This document shows, one piece after another, positions 31,495 to 39,859 of a DNA stretch of 64,000 nt. The notes under the pieces are model-generated. The model was not told where the DNA came from. It made no database searches and saw only the letters and a list, made by a program, of their open reading frames with translations. Source of the DNA: a virus; the IMG/VR virus record IMGVR_UViG_3300014050_000017, positions 16,134-80,133 of that record. The stretch is one strand, 5' to 3'. Positions within the stretch are counted from its first letter, which is position 1; each line of letters begins with the position of its first letter. Both the position numbers and the translations under genes were made by a program.

Positions 31495-34305
31495 CTACGT
31501 TTTTGGCTGTGCGAGGTATATAGCGTAGCTAGAGCCTGAGGTTAGCCATTCGTCCAACGCCCCTTTAGCAAGGCGGTCTGATATGGCTATATAGTTTTTA
31601 TAGTAATGGCTTCGAGAGTTATTAGGTACCTGGCCTTCCCAGAACAACTCGGCGTTAGAACCAAAGCCTTGGTTGCCATCAAAGTACTGTAGGGCAAAAG
31701 GGCTGTTCTCAAATAACGCGTCGTCCACAACAATCTGGTCATTAGCCGCTCCGTTAGTCCAGATAAAGGATACGTTTGCATAAGCCGCATTTTCAGGAGC
31801 AATTGCAGAGGACGAAATTCTTTGCCATGACGTATTGCTATTTATAGTTACTAAAGGTTCAAGCGTGCTAGAGATAGCGGTCTTGGTGCTGTCATACCAG
31901 TAAATTACTGGGCGCACTGTTGGTGCAGTGGTTCCTGTAACACGTTTTACATACACACTAAATGTGTAATATGTAGATGGGTAATGGATATTTAAATAGT
32001 TAACAGACGTTGCTGCTGCTGCAACTTCTGTATTACCAGTAGCAGTTTTGTTAATAATACAAGCGCTTCCTGTTTTTGCTACAGACCCAGATGCTTGTGT
32101 AAATATTACAGATGCACTTGGGCTTACTGTGTAGTCAAAAGTAAAGTCTTGTACACCAGTTATAGTTTTTACCCCAGAGTATGGAGATGGCAAACCAGAT
32201 ACTAAAACTATGTCTCCAATTTTATAAGTATGAACTGTAGACAGGGTAACTGTTGCAGTCGTAGCTGACTGTTGGTACCCCTGAATAGTAAATACGTCTG
32301 CTATAGGGTCAGACTCACTAGCGCTTGCGGTTGCTGTAGCGTTGGTAAATCCCCAAGGAGCAAAGCTATTTGCGCTATTGAACGTTGGGTTTTTAATTTC
32401 ATTGATTCTTGTTGCCTTCATAGTTATATGAACCTGGCGTGCTTCGTCAAAGTCGGTAACTACATTGGCTTTTTCAAATTGAGCAGCGTCAAAATAATGG
32501 CGCTCGCCGCTTGCCGCGTTTCCTACAGCCGATACAGCAATAGCTGGAGCTGCGTAATAACACTCTTGAACTCGCGCAATAGTTACAAGGAATCCAGAAC
32601 CACCAGTGCTGCCAATAGATGCTTTATCAAAAGAGTAAACAGTTGTAGGGTCTGAACCCTTTCCTCCATTAACAATAACGCAGCTTTGTACAACCCCTCC
32701 ACTAATAGAGATGTTGGCTCTAGGTGCTATAGAGAAAGCTTTTCCACTTACGCGAGTTAAAGGCACGTTTGTATAAGCTCCGTCCGTATATCCAGAGCCA
32801 GCAGTACCAAAGAAAGGATTAAGAGTAATAGCGCAAGGCGCTGCGGCTGTTACGGTTGCTCTTGTTGACAGAGAACCAGTTGCATTTGTAGCTGGGTTAC
32901 CAGTGCTTGTAGACATAAATACGCCAAAACGGTCGTACCAGTTAATACCAGCAGTAAAACTTCTAGTAGTACTTAGAGCAGCACTGTACACACTAAATGT
33001 GTATGTATCACCAGAAGTTACTGGTATACCAAGCTGTACTGGGGAAGCGCTTCCACAGTTTATGGTTACTACCTGTGCAGTTCCAGTTGCGTTTGCTAAA
33101 GAAAGAATTCCCTTTGCTTTATTTGGATATAACGCAGGTGCTGTAGGTTCTAAATAAGGAGCTGGGTAAGGTTTAACAATTGGATACGCTTGCGTGTCAA
33201 TGTTTCTTGCATTAGTTAAAGGCTGTTCTGTTGTAGTAACAGATACTTCTATGTAACTAAGAGGGTCTGTTCCTATAATTGTAATAGGGCTTTTGTTCCA
33301 CCCAGGGGTTCTAAAGCCACTGATTGTAATTTTGTCACCAATCTTGTAGCCGTGTGGGCCTACAATCATGCGAAGAACATTGTTATTATTAGTTAGGAAC
33401 TGAGTTACTTCTAGTGTTCCCAACTGGCTTATAGAACCTGTGCTATCTCCTGACACCCAATTTCCAATGCCTTGTTCAAAGGAAGAATCGTTGTAACTAA
33501 GCATTAAGTTATGGCTTACCTGTAACCCTTCAAGCGTTGGATTAGGGGTGCTATCAACAGGAGATGGGCAAGACCATCCAGAAAAAGCTTTAATGTATTC
33601 TCTAATTCCTTGAGTAGAACCTTTTTCTTTTGTTAGCTGAACAGAGTCTCTTACTAGGATGCGAGATTGCTGGTATCCGATTTCAGGCTCTGCAGCTATA
33701 CCAATCTGATTAAGAATAAGTGGGATAGTAGTTCCCGTTACTTTTTCAAAGTTGTAACGGTCAGAGATAAGGTCAATAAGACCACGTGTTTTATCAAACG
33801 CAAAACCAAATAAAGATAAGAAAGCCCTTAGGTCTTCATTGTCGGTTGGTTCAGAAGCTATATTAGGGGTTGTAATCTTGTGGATTAAAGGCATGTATTG
33901 ATACAGCAGGTCACCAGTTCCGTAGTTCTTTACAGACAGTCCTGTGGCTCGCCCAGCCAATACCCATGTAAGTTGAGTTACGTCAAGTACAAAAATTGAG
34001 TAGTAGTAGGTTTTAGTGTTCTTAGTATCAGGTAAAACGTCAGTAAATATTTGAGGGTCGTTTCGTCTTGTGGTTTCAAAAGCTAATTCACCATCAGTAA
34101 AATTAACAGGAAAACCATAAGGGCTACGTACAATCCTCATCTTAGCCCAGTTACCAATAGGGCTAACCCACTTAACAGTTATTTGAGCATAACCTGAAGA
34201 CAGGGTTGTTACAGGCTCCGCATCATAGTTAAGGGGGTTATCGCTACCGTAGTAACTAAGAGGGAAGTCGGAGGAGGAGTAGTAATCAAGACCGTAACGT
34301 GCCAT
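31495..34305 (-). CDS. Baseplate wedge / gpI-like tail protein with long adhesin-like C-terminus
   Basis: 936 residues. The N-terminal 260 or so look like a phage tail protein I (P2 gpI-like) segment: DLLYQYMPLIHKI, LRAFLSLFGFAFDKTRGLID, IPLILNQIGIAAEPEIGYQQ. The rest is beta-rich with several carbohydrate-binding-like jelly-roll stretches and two copies of a short beta-repeat (PHGYKIGDKITISGF and THTYKIGDIVLVSGL-type). It should sit at the outer baseplate where fibres attach. It overlaps the gpJ-like gene by one base. Confidence 0.72.
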   Translation of the reverse strand: MARYGLDYYSSSDFPLSYYGSDNPLNYDAEPVTTLSSGYAQITVKWVSPIGNWAKMRIVRSPYGFPVNFTDGELAFETTRRNDPQIFTDVLPDTKNTKTYYYSIFVLDVTQLTWVLAGRATGLSVKNYGTGDLLYQYMPLIHKITTPNIASEPTDNEDLRAFLSLFGFAFDKTRGLIDLISDRYNFEKVTGTTIPLILNQIGIAAEPEIGYQQSRILVRDSVQLTKEKGSTQGIREYIKAFSGWSCPSPVDSTPNPTLEGLQVSHNLMLSYNDSSFEQGIGNWVSGDSTGSISQLGTLEVTQFLTNNNNVLRMIVGPHGYKIGDKITISGFRTPGWNKSPITIIGTDPLSYIEVSVTTTEQPLTNARNIDTQAYPIVKPYPAPYLEPTAPALYPNKAKGILSLANATGTAQVVTINCGSASPVQLGIPVTSGDTYTFSVYSAALSTTRSFTAGINWYDRFGVFMSTSTGNPATNATGSLSTRATVTAAAPCAITLNPFFGTAGSGYTDGAYTNVPLTRVSGKAFSIAPRANISISGGVVQSCVIVNGGKGSDPTTVYSFDKASIGSTGGSGFLVTIARVQECYYAAPAIAVSAVGNAASGERHYFDAAQFEKANVVTDFDEARQVHITMKATRINEIKNPTFNSANSFAPWGFTNATATASASESDPIADVFTIQGYQQSATTATVTLSTVHTYKIGDIVLVSGLPSPYSGVKTITGVQDFTFDYTVSPSASVIFTQASGSVAKTGSACIINKTATGNTEVAAAATSVNYLNIHYPSTYYTFSVYVKRVTGTTAPTVRPVIYWYDSTKTAISSTLEPLVTINSNTSWQRISSSAIAPENAAYANVSFIWTNGAANDQIVVDDALFENSPFALQYFDGNQGFGSNAELFWEGQVPNNSRSHYYKNYIAISDRLAKGALDEWLTSGSSYAIYLAQPKT

Positions 34306-36068
34306 TAACTAATGCCTCCACTAGTTGTTAGGTCTAGGCCAATAACAGTAACAACTCCACCAGTTCTTGTTGTTTCTAGTTGAGGTAGCTCTCTCTTAGA
34401 ACATAGGATGTCTTTTACAGTAACCAAAGACGCTTTACCTACAGGAGTTACTGCAGATGAGTTGACGTTGTCACTAACAAGCGCATAGGTAAAGGTATTA
34501 GTGGTTACCCCTGTTATTACAGATGTGCCATCAAATGGAGAACCAACACCCGAGATTAATACTGTTTCTCCAATCCTATAGTTGTGAGTTGCAGACGTGG
34601 TCAAGGTAGCAACGTTGCTAGTTAAAGCCTTATTGCTAATAGAAAAGACCTTGTCTTCATCTTTTCTTACCATCTTAATAAGGGTAGTTCTGCTGATACC
34701 TTCAATTTCCCCAAGGACTTTATATAGGTCAGCTGGGTAGATACTGTCATTAAACGATACGTTATCAAAAGCAAACAACTGATTTATAGCCGAAGTAATA
34801 TTAGCTACTACTTGAGAGCTCTTATACTGTGAAAGAATAACGCAGTCTAATTTAATTCTTACATCTACATAGGTAGGTGGCTGTAGAGTTAGTGAAACCC
34901 CAGGTGGAATTTTATCTGTGAAATAGTCAAACACTACTTCAGAAAGGTTGTTAAATACCACAGAAGATGTGATGCCATCAGCTTGAAGGCCAGAGTCTCC
35001 GTATGGAGCTAAGAATAAAGTTACGCTACTAAATACACCAGCATCAGCAACAGCCTTTGCTACTCCTGGAACTTGGATAGCCAAAGCGGCATAGTCTGCT
35101 AACGACACTGCTCTATTAAGAGACCTTACGCTTTTAGGAGCGTTAACTCTGATTGAGTCCGTAGCTTCTGGGTCAGCTCCGCCAGAGCCTGCTCCAGAGG
35201 TCTCTCCAATATTTGGATTACCTACTGTTAAACCAGCAGTGAAGTTTGTCAATATGTATTTGATACTTCCAGCTGATACGTTTCCAATAGTACCGCCGCC
35301 AATTCTATAATATGCAAAAATCTCTGCACCATTGTTTGGAATACGTCCACTGATGTTATCTCCAAACTGTACAAACGTTTCCCCGTCACTATTAGTGATA
35401 ACAGAGAACACAGGGTCATATCCTTGATAATCAATTAGGTAAGGTACTTGAGTGTACTTAACGCCAGAAACATAAATTTCAACACTGTTATTTACAACAG
35501 GGCTTTCTGGAATCTGAAAGACTTGATATGGAGACCCATCTGAGTCTCCAATCTTTCCATTATCTTCATCAACCCCATACCCTCTAGACTCTCCTTGAGT
35601 AGCGGTTACAGTTACAGAACCGTTTGTAGTACCTACCTTTGCAGGAACCGTAACTTGTGAATCTGTTTCAAAAACTACCTGTACCTGCTGTCCACTAGAG
35701 ATTTGGCTGGTAGCAACCTGGGTTCTCTTTGGTACAACAATAGGGTTAGCGGTTGAGTTAGAAAAGGTGAGAATGACTGAAGCAGCTGTAGAATCAATAG
35801 GCTGATAGCCTAGCAATCTAGCTAGCTTTAATACGTTATCTCTTTGGCTTGCCGTTGTAATAAAAGACTCATTAATAGAACGGTCAATATAATAATTAAG
35901 TTGGTCGCCAATATATGTAAACAGTTCTAGCATGGTCATGCCAAAGTCTGCTGGGTCACGAGTGGTCCACTTAGGGGCAAAGTATGGAATTAGGTCAATT
36001 AACTCTTGCCTCAAGGACTCGTAGTCTCTGGAGGTATAGTCAACCTGCGGGATGTAATTAGTTGCCAT
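34305..36068 (-). CDS. Baseplate J-like protein
   Basis: 587 residues. The N-terminus is typical: YTSRDYESLRQELIDLIPYF, then DPADFGMTMLELFTYIGDQL, followed by LGYQPIDSTAA. The body is the trimeric wedge fold (gpJ/gp6 type). A copy of the shared beta-repeat (HNYRIGETVLISGV) is inserted near residue 485. It joins gp25-like and gpI-like proteins in the baseplate wedge. Confidence 0.9.
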   Translation of the reverse strand: MATNYIPQVDYTSRDYESLRQELIDLIPYFAPKWTTRDPADFGMTMLELFTYIGDQLNYYIDRSINESFITTASQRDNVLKLARLLGYQPIDSTAASVILTFSNSTANPIVVPKRTQVATSQISSGQQVQVVFETDSQVTVPAKVGTTNGSVTVTATQGESRGYGVDEDNGKIGDSDGSPYQVFQIPESPVVNNSVEIYVSGVKYTQVPYLIDYQGYDPVFSVITNSDGETFVQFGDNISGRIPNNGAEIFAYYRIGGGTIGNVSAGSIKYILTNFTAGLTVGNPNIGETSGAGSGGADPEATDSIRVNAPKSVRSLNRAVSLADYAALAIQVPGVAKAVADAGVFSSVTLFLAPYGDSGLQADGITSSVVFNNLSEVVFDYFTDKIPPGVSLTLQPPTYVDVRIKLDCVILSQYKSSQVVANITSAINQLFAFDNVSFNDSIYPADLYKVLGEIEGISRTTLIKMVRKDEDKVFSISNKALTSNVATLTTSATHNYRIGETVLISGVGSPFDGTSVITGVTTNTFTYALVSDNVNSSAVTPVGKASLVTVKDILCSKRELPQLETTRTGGVVTVIGLDLTTSGGIS

Positions 36069-36070
36069 TG

Positions 36071-36472
36071 TTATGCCTTCCTGATTAACTCGCCAGACCT
36101 GCTGAAGAATCCGCTAGTCAACTGTAATGATTGAGTCAATGTGACAAGACCCTTTCTATATTCTATCTCAACTTCAATAAGACCATTATCTGTATCTACA
36201 ATTGGGTTAACATTTAATAGCTCTAAACCTGGAAGCCAGGTAGCAAAACAAGTAGCTACTGAGCTTCTAATGGTCTCGGTGCTTTCTTCTATGTTCTCAA
36301 ATAAAGACCTATTTACATCACTACCAAAGTTTGGACGCATAACTCTCTCGCCAAACTTAGTCATAACAGTCAACAGTACTTGGTCTTGGATAATCTTTTT
36401 TTCATCAGTAGTGTAAGCAACTTCTCCAAGAGAGTTAAAAGAAAACGGCAGGGATATAGCACGCTCGCTCAT
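36071..36472 (-). CDS. gp25-like baseplate wedge protein
   Basis: 133 residues with the family pattern: an early DEKKIIQDQVLLTVMTKFGE, the GERVMRPNFGSDVNRSLFE signature, and IEVEIEYRKG. The lysozyme-like name of T4 gp25 does not imply activity. It initiates sheath assembly at the baseplate. Length and order next to gpJ are as expected. Confidence 0.9.
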   Translation of the reverse strand: MSERAISLPFSFNSLGEVAYTTDEKKIIQDQVLLTVMTKFGERVMRPNFGSDVNRSLFENIEESTETIRSSVATCFATWLPGLELLNVNPIVDTDNGLIEVEIEYRKGLVTLTQSLQLTSGFFSRSGELIRKA

Positions 36473-37029
36473 AGCTCAACTCCCATCCATACTGGAAAAT
36501 TAGGGTCTCCGCCCTCAAACATAACCCACACTTTTTGACCTATCTTAGGTACTAGTCTATGCGGTGTATGCTCAGGTGTCAGGTTTGTCTCCTGGTCATC
36601 GTTCCATTTGTTATCAGTATCAGCAGTTGTTTCATGTTCATGGTCTAGGTTCCATGTGGAGTCTGGGGTTTTACCTGTGTGGTTATTAGTGTGTGCGTCA
36701 TGAGCGTCATGAGCAAGGCTAATTACAACAGGATGAGTATGCGCTGTTCCCGCTGATGCGGCGCCACTGGTAATAGTGGTCGAATGAGAAGCGTGGGTAG
36801 CGTGTGTAGCGTGAGCCTGTAACAAAGCGGCTACCTCAGACGCTAGGTGCTTTTTGTGGTCTGGATGGTTGCTGTTTGACGTAACTGGCAAACAGCCTCT
36901 AGCCCACTCCGTTGGCTCTTCGCCAAGTACCTGGGGTACTTGCAATCTAATACGGTTATCTTTATCAGGGTCTTCAATATCAATAACAACACCCGAATAG
37001 ATTCCGTAAAATCTCTTATCATCAATCAT
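36469..37029 (-). CDS. Baseplate spike OB-fold protein (gp5/gpV-like) with His-rich insertion
   Basis: 186 residues. The OB-fold can be read from YGIYSGVVIDIEDPDKDNRIRLQV and the closing VPKIGQKVWVMFEGGDP ... PVWMG. Between them lies a His-rich stretch of about 80 residues (AHATHATHASHS, THPVV, HDAHDAHTNNH, DHEHE), far richer in His than usual for this fold. Such His runs could bind metal along the spike, as iron does at spike tips of some phages. It overlaps the hub gene by four bases. Confidence 0.82.
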   Translation of the reverse strand: MIDDKRFYGIYSGVVIDIEDPDKDNRIRLQVPQVLGEEPTEWARGCLPVTSNSNHPDHKKHLASEVAALLQAHATHATHASHSTTITSGAASAGTAHTHPVVISLAHDAHDAHTNNHTGKTPDSTWNLDHEHETTADTDNKWNDDQETNLTPEHTPHRLVPKIGQKVWVMFEGGDPNFPVWMGVEL

Positions 37030-38366
37030 CGAAGGGCCTTTGCTCTTAATCTGTCAGTAACTGCCTTGGGTTTATTAACCTTAGGAGGTGCTGGTATTTT
37101 AGGGGTAGGGCTAGCAGCTCGCCAAGTAGATGGGGTTCTTACTTTAGTTGTTGTTTTTTTTCTGTTATCAATTTTACCAAAGCTGCCCTGTTTTCTATTA
37201 CTGGTTCTACGGTTACTCTTAATCAGCTTACTGTTAGGGTTTCTTTTAGTTTGCGATACTCCTGGAGAAATAAATCTTGTAGGGGTATCTGGTGGGGATG
37301 TGATTAGAGTGCCATCAGCCCATCTAGTTGCTCCGCCAACAGCGTCAGAACCAACGTTTATATTAGTAGTATATGTGTAAACGTTTCTTTCAGTTTCTAC
37401 AATTACATGCTCTGTGCCTAAGACGGTCCAATATCCAGAATAGGTATCGCCAACTCCCTGAAGATATACAGGAATGTTAGGTCTAATCGATGGGTCTCCC
37501 AAAACAGATGCGCTCCCACGGTATGGAAATGCGGTTCTTGCCTCAGCTGCTTGAGACTCAAACTTGGCAATCTCTGGGTTAGGGGTAACCGCTAAAGACT
37601 CAAACCTATCAAAAAACTCTTCTTGGCTTACGCTTCTTGTCTTAGCGTTTCTTTTTTGTACTGTTTGTTTAACAGGTACCTTAGAAAATCTATCAACACC
37701 AGTTACAGCAACTGCTGCTTTTGGGTTTCCATCCCAATCAATAGACTCACCAATTACTGGTCTGAAAGAGTATAGGGTTGAACCCTTAGGGTTTTGAGCA
37801 TCTCGTAGTATGAACTTAGGGCATTGCGTACGGTATCTTTGGTAGTCTGTAAGTATAGGTTCAAAATACACTTCAGTGTTTTCAGCTCGTAGTGTGTATC
37901 CAACCTGCTTAGCAAGTCTTACAGCCATTTGCCAACCTGTGTAGCCAGCCTGTGATATTTGTTCAAACACTCGTTTGTGAGGCACACCAATAAAGTTTAA
38001 TTTATGCTGTAACGCAATAGCCTTAACCACTTGGTCAGCCGTGTGCTCTCGATACACTTTTTGAGACGCCTGTTTCATAGGAAACGACCCGCCAATAACT
38101 ACTACATCGGTATAGTTTTTACCAGGAGTAATGCTTGGTTGAATGTGATGTACGTATCCAGTAAAATTTCTAGAAGTCTTATCTCCAGTTATAGAAGCTA
38201 GCACTGGAGTACCAGCTTTTATAGTGTTATAAGAGGGGTCCCAATCTCTGTAGGTAAGCACCAACATTTCATGCTCGTATACTTTTTGGTACAAGACAGC
38301 TTTATAAATGAATTGTGGTTCATCAGCATTGCCATCAGGAAAGGTTACCTTTATTGGTTTAAACAT
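37026..38366 (-). CDS. Baseplate hub protein (gpD/gp27-like)
   Basis: 446 residues. The first 330 show the two-barrel hub pattern: VYEHEMLVLTYRDWDP, RNFTGYVHHIQPS, YTDVVVIGGSFPMKQASQKV, AVRLAKQVGYTLRAENTEVYFEP and PNIPVYLQGVGDTYSGYWTV. The final 100 residues are basic and Pro/Lys/Arg-rich, probably disordered. Location between a LysM-like protein and the spike supports the call. It holds the spike and starts the tube. Confidence 0.75.
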   Translation of the reverse strand: MFKPIKVTFPDGNADEPQFIYKAVLYQKVYEHEMLVLTYRDWDPSYNTIKAGTPVLASITGDKTSRNFTGYVHHIQPSITPGKNYTDVVVIGGSFPMKQASQKVYREHTADQVVKAIALQHKLNFIGVPHKRVFEQISQAGYTGWQMAVRLAKQVGYTLRAENTEVYFEPILTDYQRYRTQCPKFILRDAQNPKGSTLYSFRPVIGESIDWDGNPKAAVAVTGVDRFSKVPVKQTVQKRNAKTRSVSQEEFFDRFESLAVTPNPEIAKFESQAAEARTAFPYRGSASVLGDPSIRPNIPVYLQGVGDTYSGYWTVLGTEHVIVETERNVYTYTTNINVGSDAVGGATRWADGTLITSPPDTPTRFISPGVSQTKRNPNSKLIKSNRRTSNRKQGSFGKIDNRKKTTTKVRTPSTWRAASPTPKIPAPPKVNKPKAVTDRLRAKALR

Positions 38367-38640
38367 TAGGTATCCTAAGTATTGTTCCAGGAGCTATGTT
38401 TAATGGGTCTGTAATCTCAGGGTTGTAATCTAATATGTACCACCACATTGAAGGACGTCGATAGTATTTATGAGCTATTTGGTCTAGTCTTTCTCCGCTT
38501 GCATACGTGTGAGTAAAAAACGATAAAAAACCTATGTCTGGAAAATCGTAAAATACAGTTGGATTCTCTGGTCCATTAGGCGTTACAGAAAAAAAGTCTA
38601 CGATAGAGTCGTCATATCTAGAGCCAATATAGATTGTCAT
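38359..38640 (-). CDS. LysM-like baseplate protein (gp53/gpX-like)
   Basis: 93 residues. The C-terminal half is a LysM-type module: YASGERLDQIAHKYY, WWYILDYNPEI and GTILRIPN. In contractile phages such proteins (T4 gp53, P2 gpX) link hub and wedge rather than bind cell wall. The N-terminus has a short beta segment. It overlaps the hub start. Confidence 0.8.
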   Translation of the reverse strand: MTIYIGSRYDDSIVDFFSVTPNGPENPTVFYDFPDIGFLSFFTHTYASGERLDQIAHKYYRRPSMWWYILDYNPEITDPLNIAPGTILRIPNV

Positions 38641-38647
38641 GTTTATC

Positions 38648-39859
38648 CTAAGCGATAGTAGAGCCTGCGAATGCAGCGCAAGAGAAGGATACAGTTGTTC
38701 TAAGAGGAATCATGGTTTCAGTAAACATAATATGATTTATGTTTAAGCTGGTAATCCAACCAACAAACGACAAAGACTTTGTAGCATCTGGTCCAAGTCT
38801 AAAAGCCAATAAGGATGGTGAGAGGAATCCAATATTTGCTGTAGGCTTCTTTAACAATGTGGTCCATGTTTTGTTTTTATCTTTAGGGTCAGAACCAATA
38901 CCTGTTCCGTTCAACGCTTTAAACAAATACTCTAGGTCAGCCATAGTTCCATAAGCTGCAAGGTCTTTAAGTTTTTGCAGCTTTTTGGTTGCACTAGCCT
39001 CTCCATAACCATACTTATAGTAGTTGTCTATAAAGAACTGTAACTTTTCTGGGTTGTTTGCCCACTCTTTAATACAGGCAAAATCGTTTACTCTATCAAG
39101 GGTAATGGTAAAACTATAAGTCTCTTGACCAGGAAAGGCTCCAGCAACGCTTCTAAATCTATCGGCAGATGATGGCGTTACATCCATGTTTCTTTCAATG
39201 TTTTGTTGAATCGTCTCTGGGTTCCAAAGAAATTGAAAACCAAAAGCATAGTTGTTCTTGCCGCTTCGGTCTCCAACTTTACTTTTCTTTTCAGCATCTT
39301 TTTTTGCCTGCTCTGCAGAAGACGTAGTGATTTCTAAAGACTCACTGTCTACAGTAGACACAAGACCACCATCATCCCAATGCCAAATAACTCCACGACG
39401 TTCTCTGTGGATACTATTTCCTAAAGGATTGTTGTTAACAAATATGCCGTCATCTGTCATGCCGTTTCTTAAAACCTCAACGGGTCTTACAGGCAAGCTC
39501 CAAGCATGAGGAGGTAGATTAAATTCATAGTCGTCTGGCGGAGTATTTCCAGGAAGCTTTGGTTCAGCTGGTCCTTTCTTTTTTCTCTTCTTATTTGTTG
39601 TTCCACCAGTGGTGCCTGTTCCATAGGTTTTTTTAATAGCGTCTACTTCTACTTGAGAATACACAGCGGATTGAGGTGGACGTGCTCCTCTTCCAACGGC
39701 AGGACCTACTGTATAGTTAGGGTTAGCAGCGGTCTGGGCAGCAATGGCTTCTGAAGACTGATATCTAATATATCCTCTACCACCTGGGGCGTTTACAGTA
39801 GGAGGTATTAAAACACTTGCAGTCTTTTTGTTTAGCTCTGACGAACTTTTAGATGGCAT
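38648..39859 (-). CDS. Tail tube initiator-like / hub-adaptor protein
   Basis: 403 residues. A disordered, Lys/Pro/Gly-rich first third is followed by a tube-like domain with FGFQFLWNPETIQQNIERNM and ETYSFTITLDRVNDFACIKEW, which resembles the CIS-tube (Afp7-like) adaptors that connect tube and hub. The final part is LSFVGWITSLNINHIMFTE-like. It sits between tape measure and LysM gene, where such an adaptor belongs. The name is tentative. Confidence 0.6.
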   Translation of the reverse strand: MPSKSSSELNKKTASVLIPPTVNAPGGRGYIRYQSSEAIAAQTAANPNYTVGPAVGRGARPPQSAVYSQVEVDAIKKTYGTGTTGGTTNKKRKKKGPAEPKLPGNTPPDDYEFNLPPHAWSLPVRPVEVLRNGMTDDGIFVNNNPLGNSIHRERRGVIWHWDDGGLVSTVDSESLEITTSSAEQAKKDAEKKSKVGDRSGKNNYAFGFQFLWNPETIQQNIERNMDVTPSSADRFRSVAGAFPGQETYSFTITLDRVNDFACIKEWANNPEKLQFFIDNYYKYGYGEASATKKLQKLKDLAAYGTMADLEYLFKALNGTGIGSDPKDKNKTWTTLLKKPTANIGFLSPSLLAFRLGPDATKSLSFVGWITSLNINHIMFTETMIPLRTTVSFSCAAFAGSTIA

